DNA of 64,000 bases, taken from contig JAILLP010000006.1 of NCBI GenBank assembly GCA_024693065.1, positions 186,001-250,000 on the forward strand. The letters run 5' to 3'. Position 1 is the first letter of the stretch. Every line of letters starts with the position of its first letter. Below, in pieces: positions 44,388 through 53,524 of the stretch. Under the pieces are notes generated by a model. It had not been told where the DNA came from, made no database searches, and was given only the letters and a program-made list of their open reading frames with translations. A program made the translations under genes and the position numbers. Source of the stretch: Paludibacteraceae bacterium (GTDB lineage: Bacteria; Bacteroidota; Bacteroidia; Bacteroidales; Paludibacteraceae).

Positions 44388-45887
44388 ATGAAAAATAGAG
44401 CAAAATACATTTTAAACAGCTTATTCGTTGGCATATTTCTACTTGGCATCTGTCTTCAAAACAGTGGTTGTAAGGATGATTTCACGACAGATCCCGAATA
44501 CAAATTAACAATGCCAGACTCTCTCCTATTTGACACTATTATCTCAGAGACAATCAGTCCAACCGCCATGTTTAAAATATATAACAAGACGGAAGAGGAC
44601 ATTAAAATCGCTTCCATTTTGCTGGTTTCCCAATTGAATTACTTCAAAATCAACGTTAACGGAAAATCCGGCACCTCCTTCTCAAACGTTGAACTTCTTT
44701 CGGGCGATAGTTTGTACATCTTCGTGCAAATCGTTGCAGACGCAAGCGGAAACGACACTCCATTGCTCATAGAAGATGAAATAAAATTCATGTACAACGG
44801 TAACTGCCAAAGTATTGTACTTTCCGCATATGGACAGGACGCTCATCACTTGAGAGACAAGGTTCACATCTCCTCGGACACCGTTTGGACCAACGAGAAG
44901 CCATTCCTTGTCTATGATTCTATCATCGTGGACTCTTCCGCCACACTGACCATTAAAGAGGGTGTAACGCTTTATATGAAAAAGAAAGCGACCCTATTGG
45001 TGAATGGTTCTCTTCATATCGAGGGGTCCGCAGGAAAAGATGTTGTTTTCCGTACGGACAGGACCGACAACCTAACAACGACAAAATCGTACGACCAGTT
45101 AAATGACCAATGGGGTGGCATCCGCTTCTCTTCCTCTAGTCAGGACAACCGAATCGACCACGCTCTCATCAAAAGTGGCGCCTTCGGGATAGAAATAGAC
45201 TCCTCAGAATTCTCGGAGGATAAATATAAGCTCATCATCGCAAACAGCCACATACATAACGTGCACGAGGCTTGTCTGAAGGCTTATAACGCTAACGTTA
45301 AAGCGTACAATTCCCTGTTCACAAACGGAAATAACGGATGTGTCATATTGGCGGGCGGAAACTACCAATTCGACCATTGCACTATCTCCTCCTACGACAA
45401 GGGAATCGGCGAATACCGTTATGCACTCACCCTATCCAACTCGGGATACCTCAGGCAAGATTTGGCAGAACCCCAATATTTCAAGGCTAGATTCAACAAC
45501 TGCATCGTTTCGGGAGAAAATATGCCTAAGAATAAGCCATGGGACGAAATATTGTTCTCCACAGACACTTTGGACTATCGATTCGACCACTCTCTGATAT
45601 ATACGGACATTAAGGAAGAAGATATGGCGATGGATACCAATCGTTTCAATATGGTTATTTCCAACCAGGACCCGGAATTCATCCTAATCAACAAAAGCGA
45701 GAAGTTATTCGACTTCCATTTGAAGGAAGATTCCCCATGCAAAGAACGAGGTGATCTTGGCTTAGTGATACAAAACGAGGCTTACCAAACGGATAGGGAT
45801 GGTTTTGTCAGAGACTTGGAGGCTGCGCCTGATTTAGGTGCCCTACAAATTGTCGTGGATGTAGACTCAAGTGCTGTAAATCAATAA
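44388..45887 (+). CDS. Surface lipoprotein with parallel beta-helix
   Basis: 499 residues. A hydrophobic signal (SLFVGIFLLGICLQNSGC) ends at Cys28; the lipobox is loose but the following K-D-D fits the Bacteroidetes lipoprotein export signal for surface display. An N-terminal beta-rich domain (about 40-155) precedes a right-handed beta-helix-like region (about 175-420) with repeated turns such as HIHNVHEACLKAYNANVKAYNSLFTNG. The C-terminus ends in a PDLGALQI motif often seen in such proteins. No catalytic residues identified. First gene of a six-gene operon. Confidence 0.8.
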   Translation: MKNRAKYILNSLFVGIFLLGICLQNSGCKDDFTTDPEYKLTMPDSLLFDTIISETISPTAMFKIYNKTEEDIKIASILLVSQLNYFKINVNGKSGTSFSNVELLSGDSLYIFVQIVADASGNDTPLLIEDEIKFMYNGNCQSIVLSAYGQDAHHLRDKVHISSDTVWTNEKPFLVYDSIIVDSSATLTIKEGVTLYMKKKATLLVNGSLHIEGSAGKDVVFRTDRTDNLTTTKSYDQLNDQWGGIRFSSSSQDNRIDHALIKSGAFGIEIDSSEFSEDKYKLIIANSHIHNVHEACLKAYNANVKAYNSLFTNGNNGCVILAGGNYQFDHCTISSYDKGIGEYRYALTLSNSGYLRQDLAEPQYFKARFNNCIVSGENMPKNKPWDEILFSTDTLDYRFDHSLIYTDIKEEDMAMDTNRFNMVISNQDPEFILINKSEKLFDFHLKEDSPCKERGDLGLVIQNEAYQTDRDGFVRDLEAAPDLGALQIVVDVDSSAVNQ

Positions 45888-45896
45888 TTTGGAAAT

Positions 45897-46946
45897 ATGA
45901 AGCGAAGGTCGTTGACAATATATCTCCTAACTTGTCTCTGTTGCCACACGATGGCTCCCCTTCCCTGCTTCGCCGAAGGGAAAGGAACCGAAACCATCCG
46001 TATTGTCAGCTACAACGTCGAGAACCTTTTCGACTGCGAGGATGATCCTTTGACGGACGACAACGCCTTTACTCCCGAAGGGGAATATCAATGGACGGAA
46101 GGGAAATATAAAAACAAACTGAATAACATATCGAGAGCCATCACCGCCGCTGGAGGATGGACGAAGCCTGTGATCATCGGACTTTGCGAAGTGGAGAACA
46201 AAAAAGTGCTGACGGATTTGACGCAGCGTACCCAGCTGAAGGTGTGTGGCTACCAGTTCGTCCACAAGGACTCTCCCGACCAGCGTGGTGTGGATGTCGC
46301 CCTTGCCTATTTGCCGGACCGTTTCCGCATCGTTAGTGAGGATTTCATCCCTGTGCCCATCGAAGAGGGTCGCCCGACTCGCGACATTCTCCATGCCACC
46401 GGCATTCTCTTCAATGGAGACACGCTCCACGTCTTCGTGAACCACTGGCCATCCCGATATGGAGGGGAGCTTGAGTCGGAGCATAAACGCTTCACAGCGG
46501 CGAAGGCGCTCCGTAAAGTGACGGATAGCCTACAGAACGCCCAACCTCGATGCAATATCATCATCATGGGCGACTTCAACGACTACCCCTACAACGCTAG
46601 CATCAAGGAGGTGCTCGGAGCGGAAAAGCCAACGTCTCACCCCTCTAAGCAAAAGCTCTACAACCTCTGCGAACAATTTGTGGAAAGAGGAGATGTAGGA
46701 AGCCACAAGTTCGGAGGGGAATGGGGCATGCTGGACCAACTGATCGTCTCGGGTCCTCTATTGGACACCAAGCATTCCATCCACACCTCCGTCTATGATA
46801 TTCATATTTGCCAAGAGGATTTCCTGCTAAAGGAGGACAAAACGGGCAAGGCTCCTAAAAGAGCGTTTATGGGGGCCTTCTACGCCTACGGATATAGTGA
46901 TCATTTACCCATTTTTTTAGACTTAGACATTATCAACCATGAGTAA
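45897..46946 (+). CDS. Secreted endonuclease/exonuclease/phosphatase-family enzyme
   Basis: 349 residues with an N-terminal signal peptide (ending near CFAEG). The DNase I-like fold motifs are all present: RIVSYNVENLFD, IGLCEVENKKV (metal Glu), VNHWPSR (His), IIMGDFNDYP (Asp/Asn) and YSDHLPIFLDL (terminal Asp-His pair). It is therefore likely an active Mg-dependent nuclease or phosphodiesterase outside the cytoplasm. Nine bases after the lipoprotein gene, and overlapping the kinase gene by eight bases. Confidence 0.9.
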   Translation: MKRRSLTIYLLTCLCCHTMAPLPCFAEGKGTETIRIVSYNVENLFDCEDDPLTDDNAFTPEGEYQWTEGKYKNKLNNISRAITAAGGWTKPVIIGLCEVENKKVLTDLTQRTQLKVCGYQFVHKDSPDQRGVDVALAYLPDRFRIVSEDFIPVPIEEGRPTRDILHATGILFNGDTLHVFVNHWPSRYGGELESEHKRFTAAKALRKVTDSLQNAQPRCNIIIMGDFNDYPYNASIKEVLGAEKPTSHPSKQKLYNLCEQFVERGDVGSHKFGGEWGMLDQLIVSGPLLDTKHSIHTSVYDIHICQEDFLLKEDKTGKAPKRAFMGAFYAYGYSDHLPIFLDLDIINHE

Positions 46947-48138
46947 ATCCATATTTCCACACAAAAAAGAGTTTATTATTTCGATCCATGTGATAGCGTG
47001 GCTACTAATCTTCGTCATCCCTATCTTCTTTTTTAGCAGAAGTGACGACACGCAATGGGTCGTCTATTGGTGGAAGAATGTCTGCACGCCGCTCTCCTTC
47101 ATGATTATCTTTTACGTCAACTATTGTTGGCTGATAGAAAAATACTTGTTCGCCAATCGGTTAAAAAACTATATCACGCATAACGTGGTGCTCATTGCCT
47201 TGCTTTGCGGATTGAGTTACTGCTGGCAGAATTATCTGACGCCGGAAATTCAACCCCGAAGCGTTCGCCTACAAGAGAAAATAGAACTGTTGGAGAAGGA
47301 AATCAAAGACTTAAAACAGAGCGAATCCACCATCACGGTGATCGAGCAGGCGGAGGTGCCTGTCACCCAAACGGACATCTCCAAAAATATCCAGAGGGAC
47401 CGCAAACGGTTCAGATGGTGGCATATCATCACTGATATCTTCTCTTTCATCTGCATGGCGGGCATCGCGGTCGCCATCAAAACAACTTCAAGGTGGTTCC
47501 AGACCGAGGAGAAACGCCAAGAGGAGGAGAAACAAAAGGTGGAGGCGGAGTTGAAGAACCTGAAGAGCCAAATCAACCCGCACTTCCTGTTCAATACGCT
47601 GAACAACATCTACGCACTAATCGCCATCAGTCCGGAGAAGTCGCAGGAGGCGGTCATGGACCTCAGCAAGATGTTGCGATACGTCCTCTACGATGATGGA
47701 CAGCAGTATGTGCCGATCCAGAAGGAGATCGATTTCATCAATAACTACGTCAAACTGATGAGACTCCGGTTGAGCAGTTCCGTCAGGGTGGATGTCTCGA
47801 CGGATGTCTCCCTCGACCCGATGATGCCGATCGCCCCGCTTCTCTTTATCTCTTTGATAGAGAACGCTTTCAAGCATGGAATATCCAACAACCAATCGTC
47901 ATTCATCGAATTCTCCATCAAGGAAACCGATGCGAACACCGTACGATGTGAGCTGCGGAACAGCTATTTCCCGAAGTCCGCCGAACACGACAAGAGTGGT
48001 TCGGGCATCGGTATGGAGAACACGAAAAGGAGGCTGGAACTCATATACCCGAATTCGCACGTCTTCGAATATGGTGTGGAGGGTGATGTATATCACTCAT
48101 TATTAATCATTAACACGAAAAAGGAGGAGAACGCATGA
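46939..48138 (+). CDS. LytS-type sensor histidine kinase
   Basis: 399 residues. Hydrophobic N-terminal segments (about 12-32, 50-70, 80-100), a charged coiled-coil region, another membrane helix about 165-185, then the His_kinase domain with phospho-acceptor His215 in QINPHFLFNTLN and the ATPase N-box LIENAFKHGIS. The fold lacks a periplasmic sensor of size, so it probably senses a membrane or intracellular cue. Its start overlaps the nuclease gene and its stop overlaps the LytTR regulator gene, an obvious two-component pair. Confidence 0.92.
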   Translation: MSKSIFPHKKEFIISIHVIAWLLIFVIPIFFFSRSDDTQWVVYWWKNVCTPLSFMIIFYVNYCWLIEKYLFANRLKNYITHNVVLIALLCGLSYCWQNYLTPEIQPRSVRLQEKIELLEKEIKDLKQSESTITVIEQAEVPVTQTDISKNIQRDRKRFRWWHIITDIFSFICMAGIAVAIKTTSRWFQTEEKRQEEEKQKVEAELKNLKSQINPHFLFNTLNNIYALIAISPEKSQEAVMDLSKMLRYVLYDDGQQYVPIQKEIDFINNYVKLMRLRLSSSVRVDVSTDVSLDPMMPIAPLLFISLIENAFKHGISNNQSSFIEFSIKETDANTVRCELRNSYFPKSAEHDKSGSGIGMENTKRRLELIYPNSHVFEYGVEGDVYHSLLIINTKKEENA

Positions 48139-48869
48139 CACTCAATTGTATCGTAGTAGACGACGAGCCATTGGCTTTGGGACTCATCGAATCTTACGTG
48201 AAGAAAACCCCTTTCCTGAACCTGATTGGGAGCTACTCGAGCGCGGTGGAAGCCGCGAAAGCCTTTGCGGAGAAAACGCCTGACCTGATGTTCCTCGACA
48301 TCCAGATGCCGGAGATGAACGGCTTGGAGTTCTCGAAGCTCATCGGTGACAAGACAAAGGTGATCTTCACCACCGCCTTCCAGCAATATGCCTTGGACGG
48401 ATTCAAGGTGAATGCCTTGGACTATCTGTTGAAACCCATCAGCTACGATGATTTCCTGCAAGCCGCCAACAAGGCGCTGAGTTGGTTCGAGATGGCCGCT
48501 AACGCGAATAAACCAGCCGTCACGGAGCAACCCGAGACGGAAAGGTCGATCTTCGTGAAGACGGATTACAAACTCGTGCAGGTGCAGTTCGACAAGATCC
48601 TCTACATCGAAGGCATGAAGGATTACGTGAAGATATTCCTGGAAGACCAGCAATACCCTATCCTCTCGCTGATGAGCATGAAGTCGCTGGAGACCACGCT
48701 CCCAGCCAGCCAGTTCCTGCGCGTCCACCGCTCCTACATCGTGAACGCAAGCAAAATCAAGGAAGTGGAGCGCAACAGGATTATCTTCGGGAAGACTTAC
48801 ATCCCAGTCTCCGACTCCTACAAAAACGTATTCCAGGAGTTCATTGACAAGAGGATGTTAGCCAACTAA
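48135..48869 (+). CDS. LytTR-family response regulator
   Basis: 244 residues: receiver domain with acidic pocket VVDDEP, phospho-acceptor Asp55 (LMFLDIQMPEMNGLEF) and Lys in LLKPIS, then a LytTR DNA-binding domain (FVKTDYKLVQVQFDKILYIE ... FLRVHRSYIVN). Partner of the upstream kinase by four-base overlap. Target sites (usually paired 9-bp repeats) are not recognisable in the nearby intergenic regions. Confidence 0.94.
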   Translation: MTLNCIVVDDEPLALGLIESYVKKTPFLNLIGSYSSAVEAAKAFAEKTPDLMFLDIQMPEMNGLEFSKLIGDKTKVIFTTAFQQYALDGFKVNALDYLLKPISYDDFLQAANKALSWFEMAANANKPAVTEQPETERSIFVKTDYKLVQVQFDKILYIEGMKDYVKIFLEDQQYPILSLMSMKSLETTLPASQFLRVHRSYIVNASKIKEVERNRIIFGKTYIPVSDSYKNVFQEFIDKRMLAN

Positions 48870-48884
48870 ACAAGTAGAATCGAA

Positions 48885-50450
48885 ATGGCTTTTTTACCCA
48901 ACATACAACTCACCGTATTGCCCGAACAGGCGGGAGACGAGGCTCGGCTGAAGGAGCAGGTGGCCCAGAAGATCCACGTCGCTCCCAGCCAAGTGACGAC
49001 CGTGCGGATTGTCCGCAAATCGATCGACGCGCGTTCCCGCACGCAGGTGAAGATCAACCTCTGCGTGAATGTCTATACCCAAGGGACGCAACCGGAGCCG
49101 ATCACCTACCCGTTCCATTACCAGGACGTCTCGAGGGGTGAACCTGTACTCATCATCGGTGCGGGGCCAGCTGGCCTTTTCGCAGCCCTTCGTCTCATCG
49201 AGCTAGGGCTCAAACCGGTTATCATCGAGCGAGGCAAGGAGGTGAGCGAACGTAAGAAAGACATCGCCCAACTCAACCGTAACAACGGACTGAACCTGGA
49301 ATCCAACTACTGTTTCGGGGAGGGCGGCGCCGGCACCTTCTCTGACGGCAAACTCTTCACCCGCTCCAAGAAGAAGGGGGATTGCAGCCGCATCCTGCTC
49401 ACCTTCCACCAGCATGGGGCGCAGGACGAGATACTCTATGAGGCACATCCGCACATCGGGACGGACCGTCTGCCGGTCGTCATCAAGAACATGCGGGACA
49501 CCATCCTCCGTCATGGCGGGGAGATCCATTTCGAGAAGAAAATGACCAAGATCCTGACGAAGGACGACCATGTGGAAGGCGTGGAGACAGCCGATGGAGA
49601 GCGATTCTTCGCCGACAACATCATCTTAGCCACCGGCCATTCGTCACGAGACATCTATACCCTACTCCACCAAGAGGGCATTCTCATGGAGTGCAAAGGG
49701 TTTGCCATGGGTGTCCGTGTGGAACACAAGCAAGCGCTTATCGACAGCATACAATACCATCGCAAGGAGCGGGGGAAATACCTTCCCTCAGCCGCCTACA
49801 ACGTCGTCACGCAAGTGAAGGAGCGAGGCGTATACTCCTTCTGCATGTGTCCGGGAGGCTTCATCGTACCCGCCTCTACGGGTGAGGGTGAGTGTGTCGT
49901 CAACGGCATGTCCCCTTCGCATCGTAACTCACCTTTCGCGAACGCAGCCATCGTGGTGGAGATCAGGCCGGAGGACCTCAAGGAGTACGAGCAGTTCGGG
50001 GCGTTGGCAGGCCTGAAGTTCCAAGAAGAGTACGAAAGGCTCTCCTACCAGAACGGTGGCGGGATGGCGGTGGCGCCCGCACAGAGGCTGCTCGATTTCG
50101 TGAACGGAAGATCTTCCGCTTCACTTCCGGAGACCTCCTATCTCCCAGGCATCGTACCATCCGACATGCACAAATGGATGCCTAAATTCATCAGGGAGCG
50201 CCTGCAATTAGGCTTCAAGGATTTCGACAAAAAGATGAGAGGATATCTCACCAACGACGCCGTCATCATCGGGGTGGAGTCACGCACCTCCTCACCCGTC
50301 CGCATTCCGCGTGACCCGGAGACGATGCAGCATGTGCAGATCAAGGGGCTCTACCCTTGCGGCGAGGGAGCCGGCTATGCGGGAGGAATCACCTCCTCCG
50401 CCATGGACGGAATATTGTGTGCGGAAAAAATTGGAGAACAAAAAAAATAA
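48885..50450 (+). CDS. FAD-dependent dehydrogenase (NAD(P)/FAD oxidoreductase)
   Basis: 521 residues. An N-terminal ferredoxin-fold-like domain (about 1-85) precedes the FAD-binding GAGPAG (92-97) and ERGKEVSERKKDI. GEGGAGTFSDGKLFTR and IILATGHSSRDIY follow, and the C-terminal YPCGEGAGYAGGITSSAMDG closes the FAD fold. This is the widespread uncharacterised 'FAD-dependent dehydrogenase' family; the substrate is unknown. Sixteen bases after the regulator gene, apparently in the same operon. Confidence 0.85.
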   Translation: MAFLPNIQLTVLPEQAGDEARLKEQVAQKIHVAPSQVTTVRIVRKSIDARSRTQVKINLCVNVYTQGTQPEPITYPFHYQDVSRGEPVLIIGAGPAGLFAALRLIELGLKPVIIERGKEVSERKKDIAQLNRNNGLNLESNYCFGEGGAGTFSDGKLFTRSKKKGDCSRILLTFHQHGAQDEILYEAHPHIGTDRLPVVIKNMRDTILRHGGEIHFEKKMTKILTKDDHVEGVETADGERFFADNIILATGHSSRDIYTLLHQEGILMECKGFAMGVRVEHKQALIDSIQYHRKERGKYLPSAAYNVVTQVKERGVYSFCMCPGGFIVPASTGEGECVVNGMSPSHRNSPFANAAIVVEIRPEDLKEYEQFGALAGLKFQEEYERLSYQNGGGMAVAPAQRLLDFVNGRSSASLPETSYLPGIVPSDMHKWMPKFIRERLQLGFKDFDKKMRGYLTNDAVIIGVESRTSSPVRIPRDPETMQHVQIKGLYPCGEGAGYAGGITSSAMDGILCAEKIGEQKK

Positions 50451-50460
50451 CAGGAAAGAG

Positions 50461-51603
50461 ATGGACATCACAACGTTATTTCAATTGTCGCACATGAATA
50501 TTTTAGCCATAAACATCGAAACCGACGTCAATGTAGTTGTAGCTGTTGCCTGTTTCATATACTCTATCCTTACATTGTATTTCTTAGTGAGAGGAAACCT
50601 ATTCGTATTTGAGCGACGGAATGAAAAGAAGCACTTCGAATCCACACTAAAGGAAAAAGATTTACTGAATAGGATGGTCGTTCTGCTCATGTGCAAGCTC
50701 TTACAGAGCGATGAAAAAGACATGTATGCCAACAAATTAGCTTTTGTCGTCAATTACATCCGCACATCATTCGACAAAGAAGCAGACATCGACTATCTTG
50801 TCCACCACTACGTGTTAAAGTATACTTCATCACAATCCCTCACTCTCGAGATGAAGATTTTCACACACATAAGAAAAATTAGACGAACCCTCTTCAACCC
50901 TAAAGGATGGCTCCGTGATTTGAAAAGGAAACAGGACTATTCCGTATATGGAGGGATGCACAATCTTAATGAATATTTTGGTTTGCCCGACGATGATGTC
51001 AAGGACCTTGCCTTTTCATTAACGGATTACCTCAGTGAAGAGCGAAAGAAATACCTTTCGTACCTGCTTTTCCAACTGGCCTACATGGATGGCAACATCA
51101 ATAAACGCGAAGAAACTGACTTGAAAAGAATATGCGTGAACCAATTCCTGACAAAGGAGGAATTTTACACGCTAAAGGATTCCTTCGAATCAAAATCCGA
51201 AGACAAATGGTTCTATGAGAATCTGAGAGAGAAAGATCCAGAACTCTATTCTGACCCTGAAGTGGTTCTCAACATCTTCCCTAAAAGCACAGAAAACGAC
51301 AAAGAAACAAATACTAAGTTCATCATCAAAAACGACAAACGTTCGATTTCATTTTTACTTCTTTTCATTCAAATGGTAATTTCGAATATTGTGCTCGATA
51401 TCACAGCACCGACTCGAGAAACTGTTTCATGTACAATAATGATGGTGATCATATTCTTCATAATCACCTATTACAACGTTTGTAATATTTCGGACAAATA
51501 TTACACTGCTTTTACACGCAAAGACTACAACTATCTTGTGAAAGAATTTTTTTATTCGGATATATTATACTTGTTCAGCCTCATCTTTATTTTCTTCGCA
51601 TAA
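50461..51603 (+). CDS. Membrane protein with TerB-like domain
   Basis: 380 residues. The start at ATG 50,461 is chosen because an upstream extension would overlap the FAD enzyme. An N-terminal helix (VVVAVACFIYSILTLYFLV, about 22-40), a cytoplasmic helical region with TDYLSEERKKYLSYLLFQLAYMDGNINKREETDLKRIC (a TerB-like acidic DGxIxxxE repeat near 185-215) and two C-terminal membrane helices (about 300-380). It shares the TerB theme with the two convergent genes. Function unknown. Confidence 0.75.
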   Translation: MDITTLFQLSHMNILAINIETDVNVVVAVACFIYSILTLYFLVRGNLFVFERRNEKKHFESTLKEKDLLNRMVVLLMCKLLQSDEKDMYANKLAFVVNYIRTSFDKEADIDYLVHHYVLKYTSSQSLTLEMKIFTHIRKIRRTLFNPKGWLRDLKRKQDYSVYGGMHNLNEYFGLPDDDVKDLAFSLTDYLSEERKKYLSYLLFQLAYMDGNINKREETDLKRICVNQFLTKEEFYTLKDSFESKSEDKWFYENLREKDPELYSDPEVVLNIFPKSTENDKETNTKFIIKNDKRSISFLLLFIQMVISNIVLDITAPTRETVSCTIMMVIIFFIITYYNVCNISDKYYTAFTRKDYNYLVKEFFYSDILYLFSLIFIFFA

Positions 51604-51613
51604 TTACAAGCCC

Positions 51614-52519
51614 TTATTTATTCAAGAGCACAACCTGCTCTAGCAGAAACTCATAAGCCTCATGGATTGAGCGGAAGCGTTCGGTGGCCTCTTCCTTCTC
51701 CTCTTCGGAGGTGTTAGCGGGAAGCGTGTCCGGGTGGTACATCTTCACCAATCTGCGGTAGGCGGATTTGATTTCTTGTTCGTCCGCATTCTCCGTGATC
51801 TCCAGGAGTTGGAGAGCCTCCTTTGTGCGGGTGTTCGTGACATTCTCGAAACGGGTCTCATGCGTTTTGCGACGCTCGTTTTCCTCACTTTCCGTCCGTT
51901 TCTTCTTTTTCGTCCGCTTTTTCTCCTCTTTTTGTTGCTTTTGTTCTTGCTGTTCTTTCTTCAGGTACTCGTATTTGTACAGGAAGGCGGTGAAGTCCCA
52001 AGACTTGATGTCCAGATAATGCGCCACCTCACGCAGGAAGTCCACCTCCACATCGCTCACACCATCCTGCGAATAGGCGATTTGGAACAAAACATCCATG
52101 AACTCCATTCGATCGGAGTACTTCTGCATATATTTCTCAAGCAGATGGGTTGTAAGGCTTGAAACCTTTTCTGTTGTCCATTGTTTTTCATCTATCTTCC
52201 TTTTTATGATGAAAAGAGGTAATCCTTCAGATTCGTAACCAAGGAAACGAACCTGCGTGTTTTTCAGTTCCACATTCAAACAACTTATAATCTGCTTATG
52301 ATTTGTGCTTAAACGAGGGGACCTGCAGATATGTGATTTAACACACAACACCTCCAACGGATCATCTTTTCCATCACATTTGGCAAGAGCCACAAATAGA
52401 TCGACAAACCTCGCTTCCATATCAGACAGATCCTTGCGTGGGTCACCAGAAATCTCCGTCAGAATTATGTATATCACAATAAGACTGATTATAGCCGCCA
52501 ATGGAAATATATAAATCAT
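51614..52519 (-). CDS. DjlA-like TerB-J-domain membrane protein (copy 2)
   Basis: 301 residues: N-terminal membrane anchor (about 2-22), TerB-like helical domain with two half-repeats (LFVALAKCDGKDDPLEV and LFQIAYSQDGVSDVEVDFLREVA), a lysine/glutamate-rich linker (about 190-225) and a C-terminal J-domain with HPD at 262-264 (MYHPDTLP). The layout matches DjlA co-chaperones, which stimulate DnaK ATPase at the membrane. 31 bases after its paralogue. The C-terminal J-domain is nearly identical between copies while the N-terminal parts diverge. Confidence 0.88.
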   Translation of the reverse strand: MIYIFPLAAIISLIVIYIILTEISGDPRKDLSDMEARFVDLFVALAKCDGKDDPLEVLCVKSHICRSPRLSTNHKQIISCLNVELKNTQVRFLGYESEGLPLFIIKRKIDEKQWTTEKVSSLTTHLLEKYMQKYSDRMEFMDVLFQIAYSQDGVSDVEVDFLREVAHYLDIKSWDFTAFLYKYEYLKKEQQEQKQQKEEKKRTKKKKRTESEENERRKTHETRFENVTNTRTKEALQLLEITENADEQEIKSAYRRLVKMYHPDTLPANTSEEEKEEATERFRSIHEAYEFLLEQVVLLNK

Positions 52520-52550
52520 AGAATCAATGAATTACAATATAACTACATTA

Positions 52551-53444
52551 CTATTTGGCACGGACCATCTCCAAGGAAAGTAAAAACTCATAAGCTTCAT
52601 GGATTGAGCGGAACCGTGCGGCAGCCTCTTCCCTCTCTTCTTCGGAGATGTTAGCGGGGAGCGTGTCCGGGTGGTACTTCTTCGCCAATCTGCGGTAGGC
52701 GGATTTGATCTCCTGCTCGTCCGCATTCTCCGTAATCTCCAGGAGTTGGAGAGCCTCCTTCGTGCGGGCGTTCGTGACGTTCTTGAAACGGGCCTCATGC
52801 GCTTTTTTTCGTTCGTTTTTCCCCGCTGATTCTTTATCCTTTTCAGTACGGTTCCGTTCCTCCTCTTGCCTTTTCTGCTTCTTCTGTTGCTCATCCATCA
52901 TGTACTCGTACTTGTACAAGAACCCTGTGAAATCCCATGATTTGATGCATAGGTAGTGAGCCACCTCACGTAGCATGTCCACCTCCACATCGCTCACACC
53001 ATCTTGGGAATAGGCGATTTGGAACAAAGCATCCATGAATTCCATCCGTTCGGAGTATTTGCGGAAGAGCTTTGAAATGGCTTTGGAAGAGAGGTCGGAA
53101 AGACTATATTTGGTGACAGAACCATCTTTTTCCTTCCTATTCAACAAGAACAACGGAATTCCGGAACTTTCATAGCCTAAGAACTTGACATTCGAAGCGT
53201 TCAGTTCCTGATCAAAATATTTGATGATATAAGTTCCCCAACGAGGCGATGAATTGATATACGATTTGGCGGCGGCTATCTCCTCCGCATCCGCTTTCCC
53301 ATCGCACCTGATAACCGAGACGAGCAGACGGATCAGGCACGCCACATCTTCTTCCATGGGATACTTATTACTCGCCATCAATATCCCCATGCCAACAATC
53401 ATGAGCAAAGCGATCATGAAGAGCACAACTGCCAATACAACCAT
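52551..53444 (-). CDS. DjlA-like TerB-J-domain membrane protein (copy 1)
   Basis: 297 residues with the same domains as the next gene: membrane anchor (about 2-22), TerB-like domain (LLVSVIRCDGKADAEEI ... QIAYSQDGVSDVEVDMLREVAHYL), charged linker, and J-domain with HPD at 258-260 (KYHPDTLP). Probably a tandem duplicate; the shared C-terminal half suggests gene conversion or strong constraint on the DnaK-facing part. Downstream of the hydrolase gene by 80 bases with no promoter identified between them. Confidence 0.88.
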   Translation of the reverse strand: MVVLAVVLFMIALLMIVGMGILMASNKYPMEEDVACLIRLLVSVIRCDGKADAEEIAAAKSYINSSPRWGTYIIKYFDQELNASNVKFLGYESSGIPLFLLNRKEKDGSVTKYSLSDLSSKAISKLFRKYSERMEFMDALFQIAYSQDGVSDVEVDMLREVAHYLCIKSWDFTGFLYKYEYMMDEQQKKQKRQEEERNRTEKDKESAGKNERKKAHEARFKNVTNARTKEALQLLEITENADEQEIKSAYRRLAKKYHPDTLPANISEEEREEAAARFRSIHEAYEFLLSLEMVRAK

Positions 53445-53524
53445 ACAGGGGAATAATGTTTTAATTTAATACTCTATAAAATGGGGTCTCCATCAGAAGG
53501 TCTTTTTTCCTCAAACAGAGGGGG

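Noticed and set aside
50311-50460. An upstream extension of the TerB-like membrane protein by 50 codons
   Set aside because: It overlaps the well-conserved end of the FAD dehydrogenase and is low-complexity Arg/Pro-rich; ATG 50,461 is a clean start.
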